A DNA stretch of 64,000 nucleotides from JBDKFK01 sp039798745 (GTDB lineage Bacteria > Patescibacteriota > Microgenomatia > UBA1406 > GWC2-37-13). The notes below the pieces were generated by a model, which saw nothing but the letters and a program-made list of their open reading frames with translations, searched no databases and was not told the DNA's origin. The translations under genes were made by a program, and so were the position numbers. The stretch lies in NCBI GenBank assembly GCA_039798745.1, contig JBDKFK010000005.1, forward strand, positions 4,787 through 68,786, read 5' to 3'. This document shows, one piece after another, positions 44,435 through 53,488 of the stretch. Positions within the stretch are counted from its first letter, which is position 1. Each line of letters begins with the position of its first letter.

Positions 44435-45940
44435 ATGAAAAAGAATCACCCATCACGTCTTAATCTGGTAAAGCTGTCGCGCATGCTGAGACTGCTGCAT
44501 CTTGGGAAAAAATTGGTAATTGTGTTTGCGATTACTGGTTTTATTGTCGCAAATATTCTCTTATCTGCTTTGTCTCTTCGACTTGATCTTTCAAACGGAA
44601 AGGCGTATACACTGTCTCCCGCAACAGTAAAAATAGTTAAGAGTCTCGACGATGTGGTAACTATGAAATTTTTTGCTTCGTCCAACCTTCCTACTCGGTT
44701 ACTGCCGCTCAAAACTCAGACAGCCGATTTATTGCGCGAATACAAAAAAGCAGGCGGCAAGAATGTTACTCTCCGGATACTTGATCCCACAAAAGATAAA
44801 ACAGCAGCTGAAGATGCGCAAAAAGCAGGCATTCCTGAACTGCAGTTTTCGCAGATGGAACAGGACAAGTTTGCCGTAACCAACGCGTATTTCGGACTGG
44901 CTATGTATTATGGTGACAAAAAAGAAATACTGCCTCAGGTTACCGATATGGGGAGCTTGGAGTATAACCTTACTGCTGCAGTCTATAAGATGCAACGGAA
45001 AGAACTTCCCCAAGTTGGCATAATTGACCCCGGTGCGACAGTAGATCCTCAGAGCGAACGAATTGGTCTGTTAAAGCAGGTTATAGCTTCACAGTTTTCG
45101 CCCTCTATGATTGTCGTTGATGAAACGAAGGATATAAATGCTGCGTATAAAGCGGTAGTGGTGCTTGACAGTCCGGTAAAAGAACAAAGCTCGGGGATCG
45201 CAAAGATGGTACAGAAATATGTGTCGAAGGGGGGGAAAGTAATACTCTTTACTGACGGAGTGAACATTGATGAGGGTCTTTCCGCTACTCCGGCTGACAG
45301 TAGTTTGAGTATCTTTCTTAAGGATTATGGTATAACCGTACAGAAAAATCTTGTGTTGTCGGGATCAGCTGAGTTGGTTACGTTTGGCAATCAGGCCGGC
45401 TCATTCGCAACTATATACCCTTTCTGGATGAAGACAAATGTGTTCAGTAAGCATAGCTACTTTTCCAATATACAGCAGCTAACTTATCCATGGACTTCAT
45501 CGTTAACCGTTGAAAAAAAGAGCGGAGTTGAGACCTCCGAACTGGTGAAGAGTGTGCCTCAGTCATGGGAACAGAAACAGACGTTTATACTTAACCCAAA
45601 CGCTATTCCCCAGCCCAATGAAAAAGATCTGAAGCAGTTTACGGTGACTGCACGGGCTGCCGCAAAGCAGGGTGGTGAACTTATTGTTATCCCTTCCACA
45701 CGATTTATCATGGATAAATATTTAGGAAGAGCATCGGCGAATATTGAGTTTGTTCTGAATGTATTAAACGAGATGATTTCTCAGGGAGCCTTAACAGGTA
45801 TACGACAGAGAGCTGTGCTCTTTTATCCGCTGCCAGAACTTGCTCAGGACGAGAAGGATCTTATAAAATACGCAAATATACTGTTATTGCCGATAGTGTT
45901 TGCTGTATACGGTGGCTACAGACTTATGAAACGCAGATAA
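44435..45940 (+). CDS. GldG-like ABC auxiliary protein
   Basis: A 501-residue protein with an N-terminal transmembrane helix (about 28-48), a large extracytoplasmic ABC_transp_aux/DUF7088-type domain, and a C-terminal transmembrane helix followed by MKRR. The SNGKAYTLSPATVKIVKSL opening and LGSLEYNLTAAVYKM-like block (visible as MGSLEYNLTAAVYKM) are family hallmarks. It completes a GldAFG-type exporter; the cargo is unknown. Confidence 0.88.
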   Translation: MKKNHPSRLNLVKLSRMLRLLHLGKKLVIVFAITGFIVANILLSALSLRLDLSNGKAYTLSPATVKIVKSLDDVVTMKFFASSNLPTRLLPLKTQTADLLREYKKAGGKNVTLRILDPTKDKTAAEDAQKAGIPELQFSQMEQDKFAVTNAYFGLAMYYGDKKEILPQVTDMGSLEYNLTAAVYKMQRKELPQVGIIDPGATVDPQSERIGLLKQVIASQFSPSMIVVDETKDINAAYKAVVVLDSPVKEQSSGIAKMVQKYVSKGGKVILFTDGVNIDEGLSATPADSSLSIFLKDYGITVQKNLVLSGSAELVTFGNQAGSFATIYPFWMKTNVFSKHSYFSNIQQLTYPWTSSLTVEKKSGVETSELVKSVPQSWEQKQTFILNPNAIPQPNEKDLKQFTVTARAAAKQGGELIVIPSTRFIMDKYLGRASANIEFVLNVLNEMISQGALTGIRQRAVLFYPLPELAQDEKDLIKYANILLLPIVFAVYGGYRLMKRR

Positions 45941-45943
45941 ACT

Positions 45944-46450
45944 CTATTTCTTCAGATAATCTCTCAGAATGTTTTTGATGGAGTCAAACGCTATATCCGC
46001 ATATGGGATGCTATCTGGTTTGAAAAACCGTATTTCTTCAACGTCATCCAGTGGTTTTAGATTATCGTCAACGAGATCTGCTGTATATGTAGAGCAGATT
46101 GTGTGATAGAGAATATCTTTATAGACATATAAATCATTTGTTGTACAAACATACTTTAAGTTTTCAATCGCAGCATTTATCTCTTCTTTAATTTCTCTCA
46201 CAACAGAGTTTTCCATCGTTTCATCAAACTCCACAAACCCACCCGGCAAATCCCACATACCTTTATGAGGATCAAACTTACGCTTTACCATAAGTATTTC
46301 ACCCTGTTTGTTGTGTAATATTGCCGCGCTGCAGGGAGTGGGGTTGACATAATAGTGAAAATTACAGGATGCGCAGGTGAATAGGCGATCTTTGTGAGTA
46401 AGATCATGTTTACAGACAGGGCAGTATTTGAATAGTTGATGAGTTTCCAT
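45944..46450 (-). CDS. Nudix hydrolase with zinc ribbon
   Basis: A 168-residue protein. The N-terminus has two Cys pairs, CPVC and CASC (about residues 10-29), forming a rubredoxin-like zinc ribbon. The Nudix box GGFVEFDETMENSVVREIKEEI spans about 92-113 and holds the metal-binding REIKEE. Members with this ribbon often act on NADH or ADP-ribose-type substrates. The gene is divergent from gltX; a minus-strand TATAAT lies about 26 nt before the ATG. Confidence 0.9.
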   Translation of the reverse strand: METHQLFKYCPVCKHDLTHKDRLFTCASCNFHYYVNPTPCSAAILHNKQGEILMVKRKFDPHKGMWDLPGGFVEFDETMENSVVREIKEEINAAIENLKYVCTTNDLYVYKDILYHTICSTYTADLVDDNLKPLDDVEEIRFFKPDSIPYADIAFDSIKNILRDYLKK

Positions 46451-46494
46451 AAATGGTCAGCTTCCTGACGTAGAGTATTATATAATATTCTGAT

Positions 46495-47892
46495 ATGGTA
46501 CGCACACGTGTAGCTCCCTCACCGACAGGATTTCCCCACATAGGGACAATCTACCAGGCGCTTTTTGATTATTCTTTTGCCAAGAAAAATGGTGGCATGT
46601 TTGTTGTGAGAATAGAAGATACTGACAGAACTCGGTTTGTTGAAGGAGCCGAAGAAAAAATATTTGAAGCCCTCGACTGGTTTGCCCTATCGGAGGATGA
46701 AAGTGCCCGTAAAGGTGGATCGGTTGGACCATACCGTCAGTCCGAGCGACTAGATCTATATAAAAGGTATGCTCATGAACTTGTAGAAAAAGGACACGCG
46801 TATCGCTGTTTTTGTACAAAAGAACGGCTTGAAGAGTCACGAAAACGTATGCAGTCCGAGGGCAAAAATCCGATGTACGACAAACACTGCCGAAACCTTA
46901 CTAAGGAGGAAGTTCAGACACACCTTGATAAGGGAGAGCCATATGTGATTCGCATAAAAATACCTGAGGACGAGCAGATTGTTGTGACCGATCTTATTCG
47001 GGGTGACATTACATTTGATAGTAATACTATTACTGATCAGGTGCTCCTGAAGGTTGATGGATTTCCTACATATCATCTTGCTGTGGTTGTTGATGACCAT
47101 CTTATGAATATATCCCATCTCGTACGAGGTGAGGAATGGATCTCTACCAGCCCTGTACATTTTCTGCTGTATACATATTTTAACTGGGAACGACCAATAT
47201 TTTTTCATACTCCACTTTTACGCAATCCCGATAAATCAAAATTCTCCAAAAGGCACGGACATACGAGTGTGATATGGTATCAGGAACAAGGCTATCTGCC
47301 CGAAGCTATACTCAATTTTCTTGCTCTTATGGGATGGAGCCATCCTGAGGAAAAAGAAATATTTTCGATGGATGAATTTGTTAGTTTATTTGAGCTTAAG
47401 GATGTAAAACCGGTAGGTCCTGTTTTTGATATGCAGAAGCTCGACTGGATGAATGGAGAATATATTCGTAACATGGACGTTACCGTGTTGGCAACTAAGA
47501 TTCAGAACTTCATCGGTGATAGTTATGATAACGCGCTTGTCCATAAGACTATTCCTCTCATCCGGGAGAGAATAAAAAAACTTGCAGACTATCTTCCTAT
47601 TACTGAGTTCTTTTTTAGACATCCTCAGACATACGAAATTGATCTGACATCTCATAAAGAGCTACTACAAAAAGTTGCGATAGAGATTGAAGCCATGTCT
47701 ACATGGAATCCGGAAACAATAGGACAAGCTATGCAAAAGGTGGCGGAGCGGGAAGGGGTAAAGAATAGTTTATTCTTTATGGTCCTCCGCGTTGCGATAA
47801 CAGGTAAAAAAATATCACCTCCACTAAATGAATCTATGGAGATCCTTGGCAAGGAAGAGTCGCTTCATCGTATACAAAAAGCCTCTGTATAA
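46495..47892 (+). CDS. gltX: Glutamyl-tRNA synthetase
   Basis: A 465-residue class I synthetase. The HIGH-equivalent is PHIGT near residue 15, the KMSKS-equivalent is KFSKRHG, and RIEDTDR binds ATP and Glu. The length is normal. As in most CPR genomes it is probably non-discriminating and would require GatCAB to make Gln-tRNA, though no gat genes are in the window. TATAAT lies 8 nt before the ATG. Confidence 0.97.
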   Translation: MVRTRVAPSPTGFPHIGTIYQALFDYSFAKKNGGMFVVRIEDTDRTRFVEGAEEKIFEALDWFALSEDESARKGGSVGPYRQSERLDLYKRYAHELVEKGHAYRCFCTKERLEESRKRMQSEGKNPMYDKHCRNLTKEEVQTHLDKGEPYVIRIKIPEDEQIVVTDLIRGDITFDSNTITDQVLLKVDGFPTYHLAVVVDDHLMNISHLVRGEEWISTSPVHFLLYTYFNWERPIFFHTPLLRNPDKSKFSKRHGHTSVIWYQEQGYLPEAILNFLALMGWSHPEEKEIFSMDEFVSLFELKDVKPVGPVFDMQKLDWMNGEYIRNMDVTVLATKIQNFIGDSYDNALVHKTIPLIRERIKKLADYLPITEFFFRHPQTYEIDLTSHKELLQKVAIEIEAMSTWNPETIGQAMQKVAEREGVKNSLFFMVLRVAITGKKISPPLNESMEILGKEESLHRIQKASV

Positions 47893-47896
47893 CTTT

Positions 47897-50290
47897 TTAT
47901 TTTTCTTTTCTATTCTGCAGCAGATATACAGCACTCACCAGGAAGACAAGACCAATAAGTCCAATAAGCAACCATCGGGGAATATTAAAGATAATTCCAT
48001 ATGTCTGGGCGAAGACCGAGATGACGATGGCAAAAATTCCTCCATATGTATATCGAAGGTAATTGATTGTAATGCCTGCCAGCACAAGAAGCAGTCCATA
48101 TCCTCCCAAAAGAAGCGAGTAATTCAACCCTTCGCTTCCAAACGACTGAAACATTGCCGGAACTATTATAAAAAAGAGAGCGCAGAAATCGAGCCATCGT
48201 CGATTATCTTCGTCATTTCTCATTTTGCGGGTGTAGGCAAGAGACATGAAATATACACCGAGCGGACCGGTATAGTACTGTACTTCTGTAACTCCGCTAT
48301 AGCTTATATGCCATAAGACAGTAATCATGCCTACCGCGGAAGCGAAGTATCCCAGAGATGCTGTACTACGTTTGACTGCTTCATACGCGTATATTCCGGT
48401 CGCGACATAGGCAGTGAGCAAGGCATTTAGCTCCAGTTCTTTATGATCACGTCTATAATAACTATCTCGTGCGTATATTCCATAGAGTATAGGAGTCGCC
48501 AGGAGACCTGCAAAGCCTGAGTTTTTGTAAATTGTTACGTATTCATCCGGAATGATATGGCTTACCGCATACAACCCCGCCGAGAGGGTACAAAAGATAA
48601 AAGGATAGAGCAATGAATCGATTTTCAGATACTCAATAAAAAAGTATACGGTGAAATATAAAGCGGCGTTTGAAAAGTATGCAATTTTCGGCAGCTTCAG
48701 ATAATACGCGCTTACAAGCAAAACAGCAGTTATTACCAACGCTACTTCAGCCAGATAGTTGTCATATCTTAATGCGCCGAAATACGCAAATACCAAGAAC
48801 AACGCTGAGGACGAAAATAACGAACGTCGAAGCGACAGCTGTTCCCTTACCCGTATTCCGACTACAAATATAGCTATTCCCACAATCAGCAGGTACTGAG
48901 TAAGTATATAGGGTTTAGCTGAAAGGTGAAAAATATCGTCACTGGCTACTATCATAGCGACGGCAGTATTGAGGGAAGCAAGAAATATATATCCATAATG
49001 TTTAGATACCACAGTGAGAGCGCCAAAACCTGAGGCAGCTAAGATAAGTAATATAATTCTCTGTGTTCCGGTAATATCTGAGAACATGCCTGTAATAGTA
49101 ACTATGATAAACAGTACGGTTATGATTATCTGTACTACATTATTTTCCATGCTCCGCTTGAGCTGACGGAAGTAGAGGACAAGAGGAATATACGAAAGTC
49201 CGACCATCATAAGTATATAATGGAGAGGTCCAGCAGGTATATCCTGCCACTGCGTAAAGAAAAAAACTGAGACAGGCAACAGTATAAGAGAAAGTGCAAG
49301 CTGCCATGCAATTCCCAGCGAATAATACGAGACGATATAGTAAAGTGAGGCTATAAATACACTTACTGTGCCTTCCATCTGAAACAGTAAATCTTCTGAT
49401 GCTCCCAGTATAAATCCGAAAAACAGAGAAGCACCCATGACAATATTGGAACAAATTTCCAATGGTCTCAAAATAACATCCGTTTTTTGTGGTTTTACGA
49501 AGTAGAGTCTGATGAGAAGTAATATAAAGCTGCTAAAAATTCCGGCAAGAATATAGTAACTCTTATCAAGGCCGGCATTCTGAACTGCTGCCAGTGAAAA
49601 CGATACGGTTGAAAGACCTGCGCTATAAGTGTAAAAAGATGATTTGAAGTATTTAAGGAAAAATATATACAGAATTCCTGAAATAACCGATGTCGCGAGC
49701 CATGTCATGCCCAACGTTGCCCCGGTATTTTTAAGATAAAAACTATAGTAGGCAAAACCACACAACGGCACTAAGAGAGAGCCTATTCCTGAAAACACAA
49801 TACCCGCGTTCATTATTTTCGGTTGCCGATAAAACAGTACACCACTCACGAGAAATCCCAACGTTATAAGCATGAGAATAAATACCTTTATGCTCCCCTC
49901 AATATCCTCCCACTGAAAGCCCACAAACAAAGCGGCCGACGCAACTATAAGAAATGCGCCAATATAGAGCAACATGTTAATAGAGTTTTCTGAGTACCAG
50001 TTCGCGAGTATATCGGAAATATCTACATTACGAGTATAGGCTGGAGGTTGTTTGACTGAGGTGCTTTTTTCAGACGAAACTACTTCTGGGCCTTTCAGAT
50101 GCGCGAGTTCCTGCTTGTATGCCTGCAGTTGTTCGGATAGTGTCCGGTATGGATGATGTTTTGCAGCATCTGATAACTCGTCGATTACTGTCTTGAGAGT
50201 ATTACTTCGCTCATCGAGTGAAGGGTATTCACGCTGACGAAAATGTCTATAAAAAAGAACAAGTATTATAAGTAGAACAATAAGCTCCAT
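47897..50290 (-). CDS. Large polytopic membrane protein, DUF2157-like
   Basis: A 797-residue membrane protein with a single N-terminal helix, a coiled-coil segment (about 25-75) and some 22 further hydrophobic helices. The WYSENSINMLLYIGAFLIVA block resembles DUF2157-like membrane proteins. Function unknown; no transport motifs seen. The start at 50290 (MELIVLLIILVL) is fixed by TTGACA, 17 nt, AACAAT and a 7-nt gap. The 3' end abuts gltX with a 4-nt gap. Confidence 0.65.
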   Translation of the reverse strand: MELIVLLIILVLFYRHFRQREYPSLDERSNTLKTVIDELSDAAKHHPYRTLSEQLQAYKQELAHLKGPEVVSSEKSTSVKQPPAYTRNVDISDILANWYSENSINMLLYIGAFLIVASAALFVGFQWEDIEGSIKVFILMLITLGFLVSGVLFYRQPKIMNAGIVFSGIGSLLVPLCGFAYYSFYLKNTGATLGMTWLATSVISGILYIFFLKYFKSSFYTYSAGLSTVSFSLAAVQNAGLDKSYYILAGIFSSFILLLIRLYFVKPQKTDVILRPLEICSNIVMGASLFFGFILGASEDLLFQMEGTVSVFIASLYYIVSYYSLGIAWQLALSLILLPVSVFFFTQWQDIPAGPLHYILMMVGLSYIPLVLYFRQLKRSMENNVVQIIITVLFIIVTITGMFSDITGTQRIILLILAASGFGALTVVSKHYGYIFLASLNTAVAMIVASDDIFHLSAKPYILTQYLLIVGIAIFVVGIRVREQLSLRRSLFSSSALFLVFAYFGALRYDNYLAEVALVITAVLLVSAYYLKLPKIAYFSNAALYFTVYFFIEYLKIDSLLYPFIFCTLSAGLYAVSHIIPDEYVTIYKNSGFAGLLATPILYGIYARDSYYRRDHKELELNALLTAYVATGIYAYEAVKRSTASLGYFASAVGMITVLWHISYSGVTEVQYYTGPLGVYFMSLAYTRKMRNDEDNRRWLDFCALFFIIVPAMFQSFGSEGLNYSLLLGGYGLLLVLAGITINYLRYTYGGIFAIVISVFAQTYGIIFNIPRWLLIGLIGLVFLVSAVYLLQNRKEK

Positions 50291-50331
50291 ATAAGTTATT
50301 GTTCCAAAAAATATATCTTTTGTCAAAAGAA

Positions 50332-50367
50332 CCCCCCGAGTGGCCTATGTATCTAGTACCCGGGGGG
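50332..50367 (-). terminator. Terminator merged with the next promoter
   Basis: CCCCCCG (50332-50338) pairs with CGGGGGG (50361-50367). On the minus strand the stem is followed by TTCTTTTGACA, so the T tract of this terminator contains the -35 TTGACA of the downstream gene. Confidence 0.65.
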
Positions 50368-50373
50368 ATATTA

Positions 50374-50562
50374 TTATTTCTGGTTCACATCGACATTAAT
50401 TTTCTCAGGAACGTTAACTGACGGCGTTGTAGCATTACGGAGAGCAGGCAAACCATAATAGATGAATCCAAAAACGGCGATTATCAGCAATACTACGGCA
50501 AGTAAGTTTCCCATTCCATTTCCTCCATCGGCATTACCATCATTTTGTATTACAGTTGGCAT
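50374..50562 (-). CDS. Small single-helix membrane protein
   Basis: A 62-residue protein with an Asn/Gly-rich N-terminus (NDGNADGGNGMGN), one transmembrane helix (about 18-38, LLAVVLLIIAVFGFIYYG) and an exposed C-terminus with VNVPEKINVDVNQ. Similar small proteins are common in CPR genomes, function unknown. The ATG follows a strong GGAGGTG Shine-Dalgarno, placing it with the minority of genes that have a leader. It ends in a strong terminator, so it is monocistronic. Confidence 0.7.
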   Translation of the reverse strand: MPTVIQNDGNADGGNGMGNLLAVVLLIIAVFGFIYYGLPALRNATTPSVNVPEKINVDVNQK

Positions 50563-50713
50563 ATTATGTTACACCTCCTTTCTACCTACACTATTTCTAC
50601 TTTTAGCATCATATTATGTAAGAATATCAACTTATAGTAAATATTTGGTAATAGTACGGTGAAGATTATGTAAGAAGCTATGGTAGATAGTATAGATCTG
50701 CTATCATATGAAT

Positions 50714-51238
50714 ATGAAAAAATACCTAACAAGAAAATATGTGTTCATTTTGATGGTCTTGTTGGGTGTTGTTCTATATATTCTTATAACAATCTATCGA
50801 AATGAAAGTTCTATAGATCTGCCAAACCGTACGACTGTTAAGGAAGGATTACATAAATCCGATGCAGAATGGAAGAAAATACTCACTAATGATCAGTATT
50901 ATATACTAAGAGAAAAAGGCACAGAGATACCTTTTACCGGAAATCTTTTGAATGAAAAACGGAAAGGGACATATGTCACCGCCGACTGTAACGATCCGGT
51001 ATTCCGTTCTGAGCAGAAATTCGAGTCGGGAACAGGTTGGCCAAGTTTTTCAGCGCCTATAAAAGATGACGCGGTTGTTCTGAATGAGGATACGACTATG
51101 GGAATAAAAAGAGTTGAAGTGCTTAGCAGATGTGGTGGACATCTGGGGCATGTATTTGACGACGGCCCTGCGCCCACGGGTAAACGCTATTGTATGAACT
51201 CTGCTGCCCTTAAGTTTATTCCTGATAAGGATCAATAA
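50714..51238 (+). CDS. msrB: Membrane-anchored peptide methionine-R-sulfoxide reductase
   Basis: A 174-residue MsrB with an N-terminal membrane anchor (about 10-28), so it repairs oxidised Met at the extracytoplasmic face. The catalytic Cys is in RYCMNSAAL, and SGTGWPSF and GGHLGHVFDDG are conserved. The two CxxC zinc pairs of many MsrB proteins are reduced to single Cys (TADCNDP, LSRCGGH), so this is a zinc-free form, with the LSRC Cys the likely resolving residue. I start at 50714: TATCAT ends 6 nt before it, while the ATG at 50708 directly touches the -10. Confidence 0.92.
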   Translation: MKKYLTRKYVFILMVLLGVVLYILITIYRNESSIDLPNRTTVKEGLHKSDAEWKKILTNDQYYILREKGTEIPFTGNLLNEKRKGTYVTADCNDPVFRSEQKFESGTGWPSFSAPIKDDAVVLNEDTTMGIKRVEVLSRCGGHLGHVFDDGPAPTGKRYCMNSAALKFIPDKDQ

Positions 51239-51239
51239 G

Positions 51240-51596
51240 TTACATTTTATTCGAGTACTCTACATACAATTTTTCCTGATCTTTCGACAGATCCGACAGC
51301 TGTCGTTCAACATTTTTCATAGCTTCATGAATATGCGGTTTCTGACTCATATCCAGCGCATTATTAAGCTCAGCATACTGCGTGATGAGTTGTCTGCGGC
51401 GTATATCAAGAGCTTTACGGACAAGCTGCCACTGTATATGCACGCTAAGTGTATGCCATTCCGCAAAGTTTGAAAGATATTCAGGATTATATTCTCCAAA
51501 ATCTATTGCCTGTTGGAGTGATAGTGTGGTGCCAATAGATGGTGACGCCGGTGTTGTACTACCTGTTTCGTGGGAAGGTTCTTTATCAAAGCTCAT
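51240..51596 (-). CDS. Cytoplasmic helical protein of unknown function
   Basis: A 118-residue hydrophilic protein with a disordered N-terminus (Ser/Thr/Pro-rich, about 1-28) and two long helices predicted from the heptad-like pattern after residue 45 (WQLVRKALDIRRRQL, then MKNVERQLSDLSKDQEKL). No family recognised. TATAAT lies 7 nt before the ATG. It ends 1 nt from the convergent msrB stop. Confidence 0.6.
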   Translation of the reverse strand: MSFDKEPSHETGSTTPASPSIGTTLSLQQAIDFGEYNPEYLSNFAEWHTLSVHIQWQLVRKALDIRRRQLITQYAELNNALDMSQKPHIHEAMKNVERQLSDLSKDQEKLYVEYSNKM

Positions 51597-51793
51597 ATTG
51601 ATTATTATATCACGCTGCTGTGCTGATCAATTCCTGCTCTGCTATAATGCTTTTCGTACGCACATTCATAATTTACTGAATGCCCTCATGTCACCCCGGC
51701 ACATGCAACATCGTGAGTGATATCCCCATCATCTCATGCAGCTAAACATCTGTATTCTTGGAGATTAGTGATCTCCATACAAAGGAGGAGCTC

Positions 51794-52837
51794 ATGGCTC
51801 AGTTACCCGATTCAGTACGCGAACTCCAACTCGACGGCGAACCGGCGAGCGAGTATCTTGGCAGACGCGGATTTAAGCTGATTCATCAGGGTAAAGTCCG
51901 CGATACGTACGTCAATGTCAACCATCCTGATCGTTTGTTGGTTATCGCCACGGATCGTATCAGTATCTTTGACTTCGTTCTTCCGACGCTGATCCGTGGT
52001 AAAGGTGAGGTACTCACCGCGCTCAGTCATTTCTGGTTAACGGTGATACTTTCACAGTGGCCCAACCATCTTATCCCATCGGTGTTGGCGCCCCGTTTCA
52101 ATGCTGCCTACGATCTTGCAGAAGATTTTAACTTTAGGGGATCAGAGTTTCCGCTCACACGTTCGCTTGTCGTGAAACGGCAGAACATGCAGCCATTTGA
52201 GCTGATTTTCCGCCGCCATCTGGGTGGTTCTGTCTGGAACACATATCAGAATACCGGCGCCATCGGCGGCCACACTCTTCCCGCCGGTTTAGCCAGGTGG
52301 GCCAGACTTGACCAACCTTTATTCACCCCTTCGACCAAAGAAGAGGTGGGCCACGACCTCAACATTACGGCCGATCAGTATTTGGCCGCAATGGGCTCCG
52401 AGGGACAGGCTGCTCACCACGCGCTGCTTCATGCCTATAACAAGGCATACGACTACGCATATGAACGTGGAATCCTTATCCTCGATACCAAATTCGAGGT
52501 GGGCAGTCCATTTGTATTTGCCGATGAGGTACTAACGCCCGACTCTTCAAGGTTTACCACCGTCGAAGAGTACGCCAAGGCTATTGCAGGTGGGCACGAT
52601 CCGGTTTTTTATGACAAAGAGCCGGTACGGATCTGGGGCCGAAGCGTCGAAACACCGTTTGGTGTGACCGGTATCAACAATCTGAATCCGGCCAACCCGG
52701 ATCACGTTGCCTTTGTTCATAGCCTGGAGGTGCCTTCTCATATCGAGTACGATACGACAAAGCGATACTGGAAGATTTTCTATATGCTCACGGGTGAGGA
52801 TATAGACGACTATCACCGGCGGGCAATGGGGCTGTAA
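51794..52837 (+). CDS. purC: SAICAR synthase (phosphoribosylaminoimidazole-succinocarboxamide synthase)
   Basis: A 347-residue PurC, which joins aspartate to CAIR in purine synthesis. Features: GKVRDTY near the N-terminus, ATDRISIFDFVLP, the substrate loop SLVVKRQNMQPFELIFR, GSVW, and DTKFEVG. I start at the ATG at 51794 because AAGGAGG (51782-51788) precedes it ideally; a TTG at 51758 would extend it needlessly. No other purine gene is present. Base composition is richer in G+C than the surroundings, and it has its own long leader after an extended -10 (TGCTATAAT, 51641-51648) and its own terminator, all suggesting transfer as a single cassette. Confidence 0.95.
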   Translation: MAQLPDSVRELQLDGEPASEYLGRRGFKLIHQGKVRDTYVNVNHPDRLLVIATDRISIFDFVLPTLIRGKGEVLTALSHFWLTVILSQWPNHLIPSVLAPRFNAAYDLAEDFNFRGSEFPLTRSLVVKRQNMQPFELIFRRHLGGSVWNTYQNTGAIGGHTLPAGLARWARLDQPLFTPSTKEEVGHDLNITADQYLAAMGSEGQAAHHALLHAYNKAYDYAYERGILILDTKFEVGSPFVFADEVLTPDSSRFTTVEEYAKAIAGGHDPVFYDKEPVRIWGRSVETPFGVTGINNLNPANPDHVAFVHSLEVPSHIEYDTTKRYWKIFYMLTGEDIDDYHRRAMGL

Positions 52838-52849
52838 ATTATGATAAAA

Positions 52850-52882
52850 GCGCCGGAGGTTGGATACCTCCGGCGCACTTTT
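52850..52882 (+). terminator. Intrinsic terminator of purC
   Basis: GCGCCGGAGGT (52850-52860), loop TGGAT, ACCTCCGGCGC (52866-52876), then ACTTTTTCT. A strong G+C-rich stem like the one next to the endolysin gene. Confidence 0.9.
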
Positions 52883-52889
52883 TCTGTTG

Positions 52890-53447
52890 TCAGGAATTAT
52901 TGAGCATGTCTTTTTCGATAAGGCCTCGCAGATAAAACGATTTGGTTAACTTTTTCTTTTTAGCAGAATCTTCCAGATACAAGTTCATCTCCTCAGGAAG
53001 GAAAAAAGTAAAACGGGTATCGTGCTTACCTTCTATATAGTTTGTAAAATCATCTATGATACTTCCTACATTTGATGAAGAATATTTTTCTGTGTGAAGG
53101 CGATCATAACTATGATACGTAAGAAGAGATGGAGGATCACCCTCACTATAAAGCACAAGTACAGGTTTTGCTAGACGTAAAGCCATCGCAATCTCATATC
53201 CCACACTTACACTCGGAAACGAAGTTTCGGCAATGATGAAGTCTGAGGATTTGATCCATCCTTCCATATGATGATGAAATGCCAACCGTTCTTCTTTACT
53301 TGTTAATCGTACACTCTCCTCAGTAGCGTTAAAGATATGTTCGTGGACTACTGAATGTCCTTTTGATTGAAGATACTCAATAATCGAACGGTATTGAACG
53401 ATGTATTTTTTTTTTGCTCCAAGGGATGCAGTGAAATAAACTTTCAT
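52890..53447 (-). CDS. Nucleoside 2-deoxyribosyltransferase-like protein fused to a ribbon-helix-helix-like domain
   Basis: A 185-residue protein. Residues about 1-130 resemble nucleoside 2-deoxyribosyltransferase-like folds: MKVYFTASLG at the first strand and SDFIIAETSFPSVSVGYEIAMAL, which matches the D-x(4)-E-x(6)-G-x2-E-x3-A pattern around the catalytic Glu. Residues about 142-185 (RFTFFLPEEMNLYLED, then KSFYLRGLIEKD) look like a ribbon-helix-helix DNA-binding domain. It could be a nucleotide-sensing repressor or a nucleotide-processing enzyme with regulated expression. ATG at 53447, TATAAT 12 nt upstream. It lies directly downstream of the Fur-family gene. Confidence 0.65.
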   Translation of the reverse strand: MKVYFTASLGAKKKYIVQYRSIIEYLQSKGHSVVHEHIFNATEESVRLTSKEERLAFHHHMEGWIKSSDFIIAETSFPSVSVGYEIAMALRLAKPVLVLYSEGDPPSLLTYHSYDRLHTEKYSSSNVGSIIDDFTNYIEGKHDTRFTFFLPEEMNLYLEDSAKKKKLTKSFYLRGLIEKDMLNNS

Positions 53448-53488
53448 AGTAAAGTACTTATTATATATATTTGAGCGCATTATATCAA

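Noticed and set aside
50619..50674. TAAG sequences upstream of the small membrane gene at 50374-50562, considered as a fifth member of the TAAG regulon
   Set aside because: The two TAAG copies are 52 bp apart, not a multiple of 11, and no in-phase -10 follows.
51649..51793. purC leader as a ZTP, PRPP or preQ1 riboswitch
   Set aside because: I cannot find the conserved core bases of these aptamers; only a small hairpin is clear.
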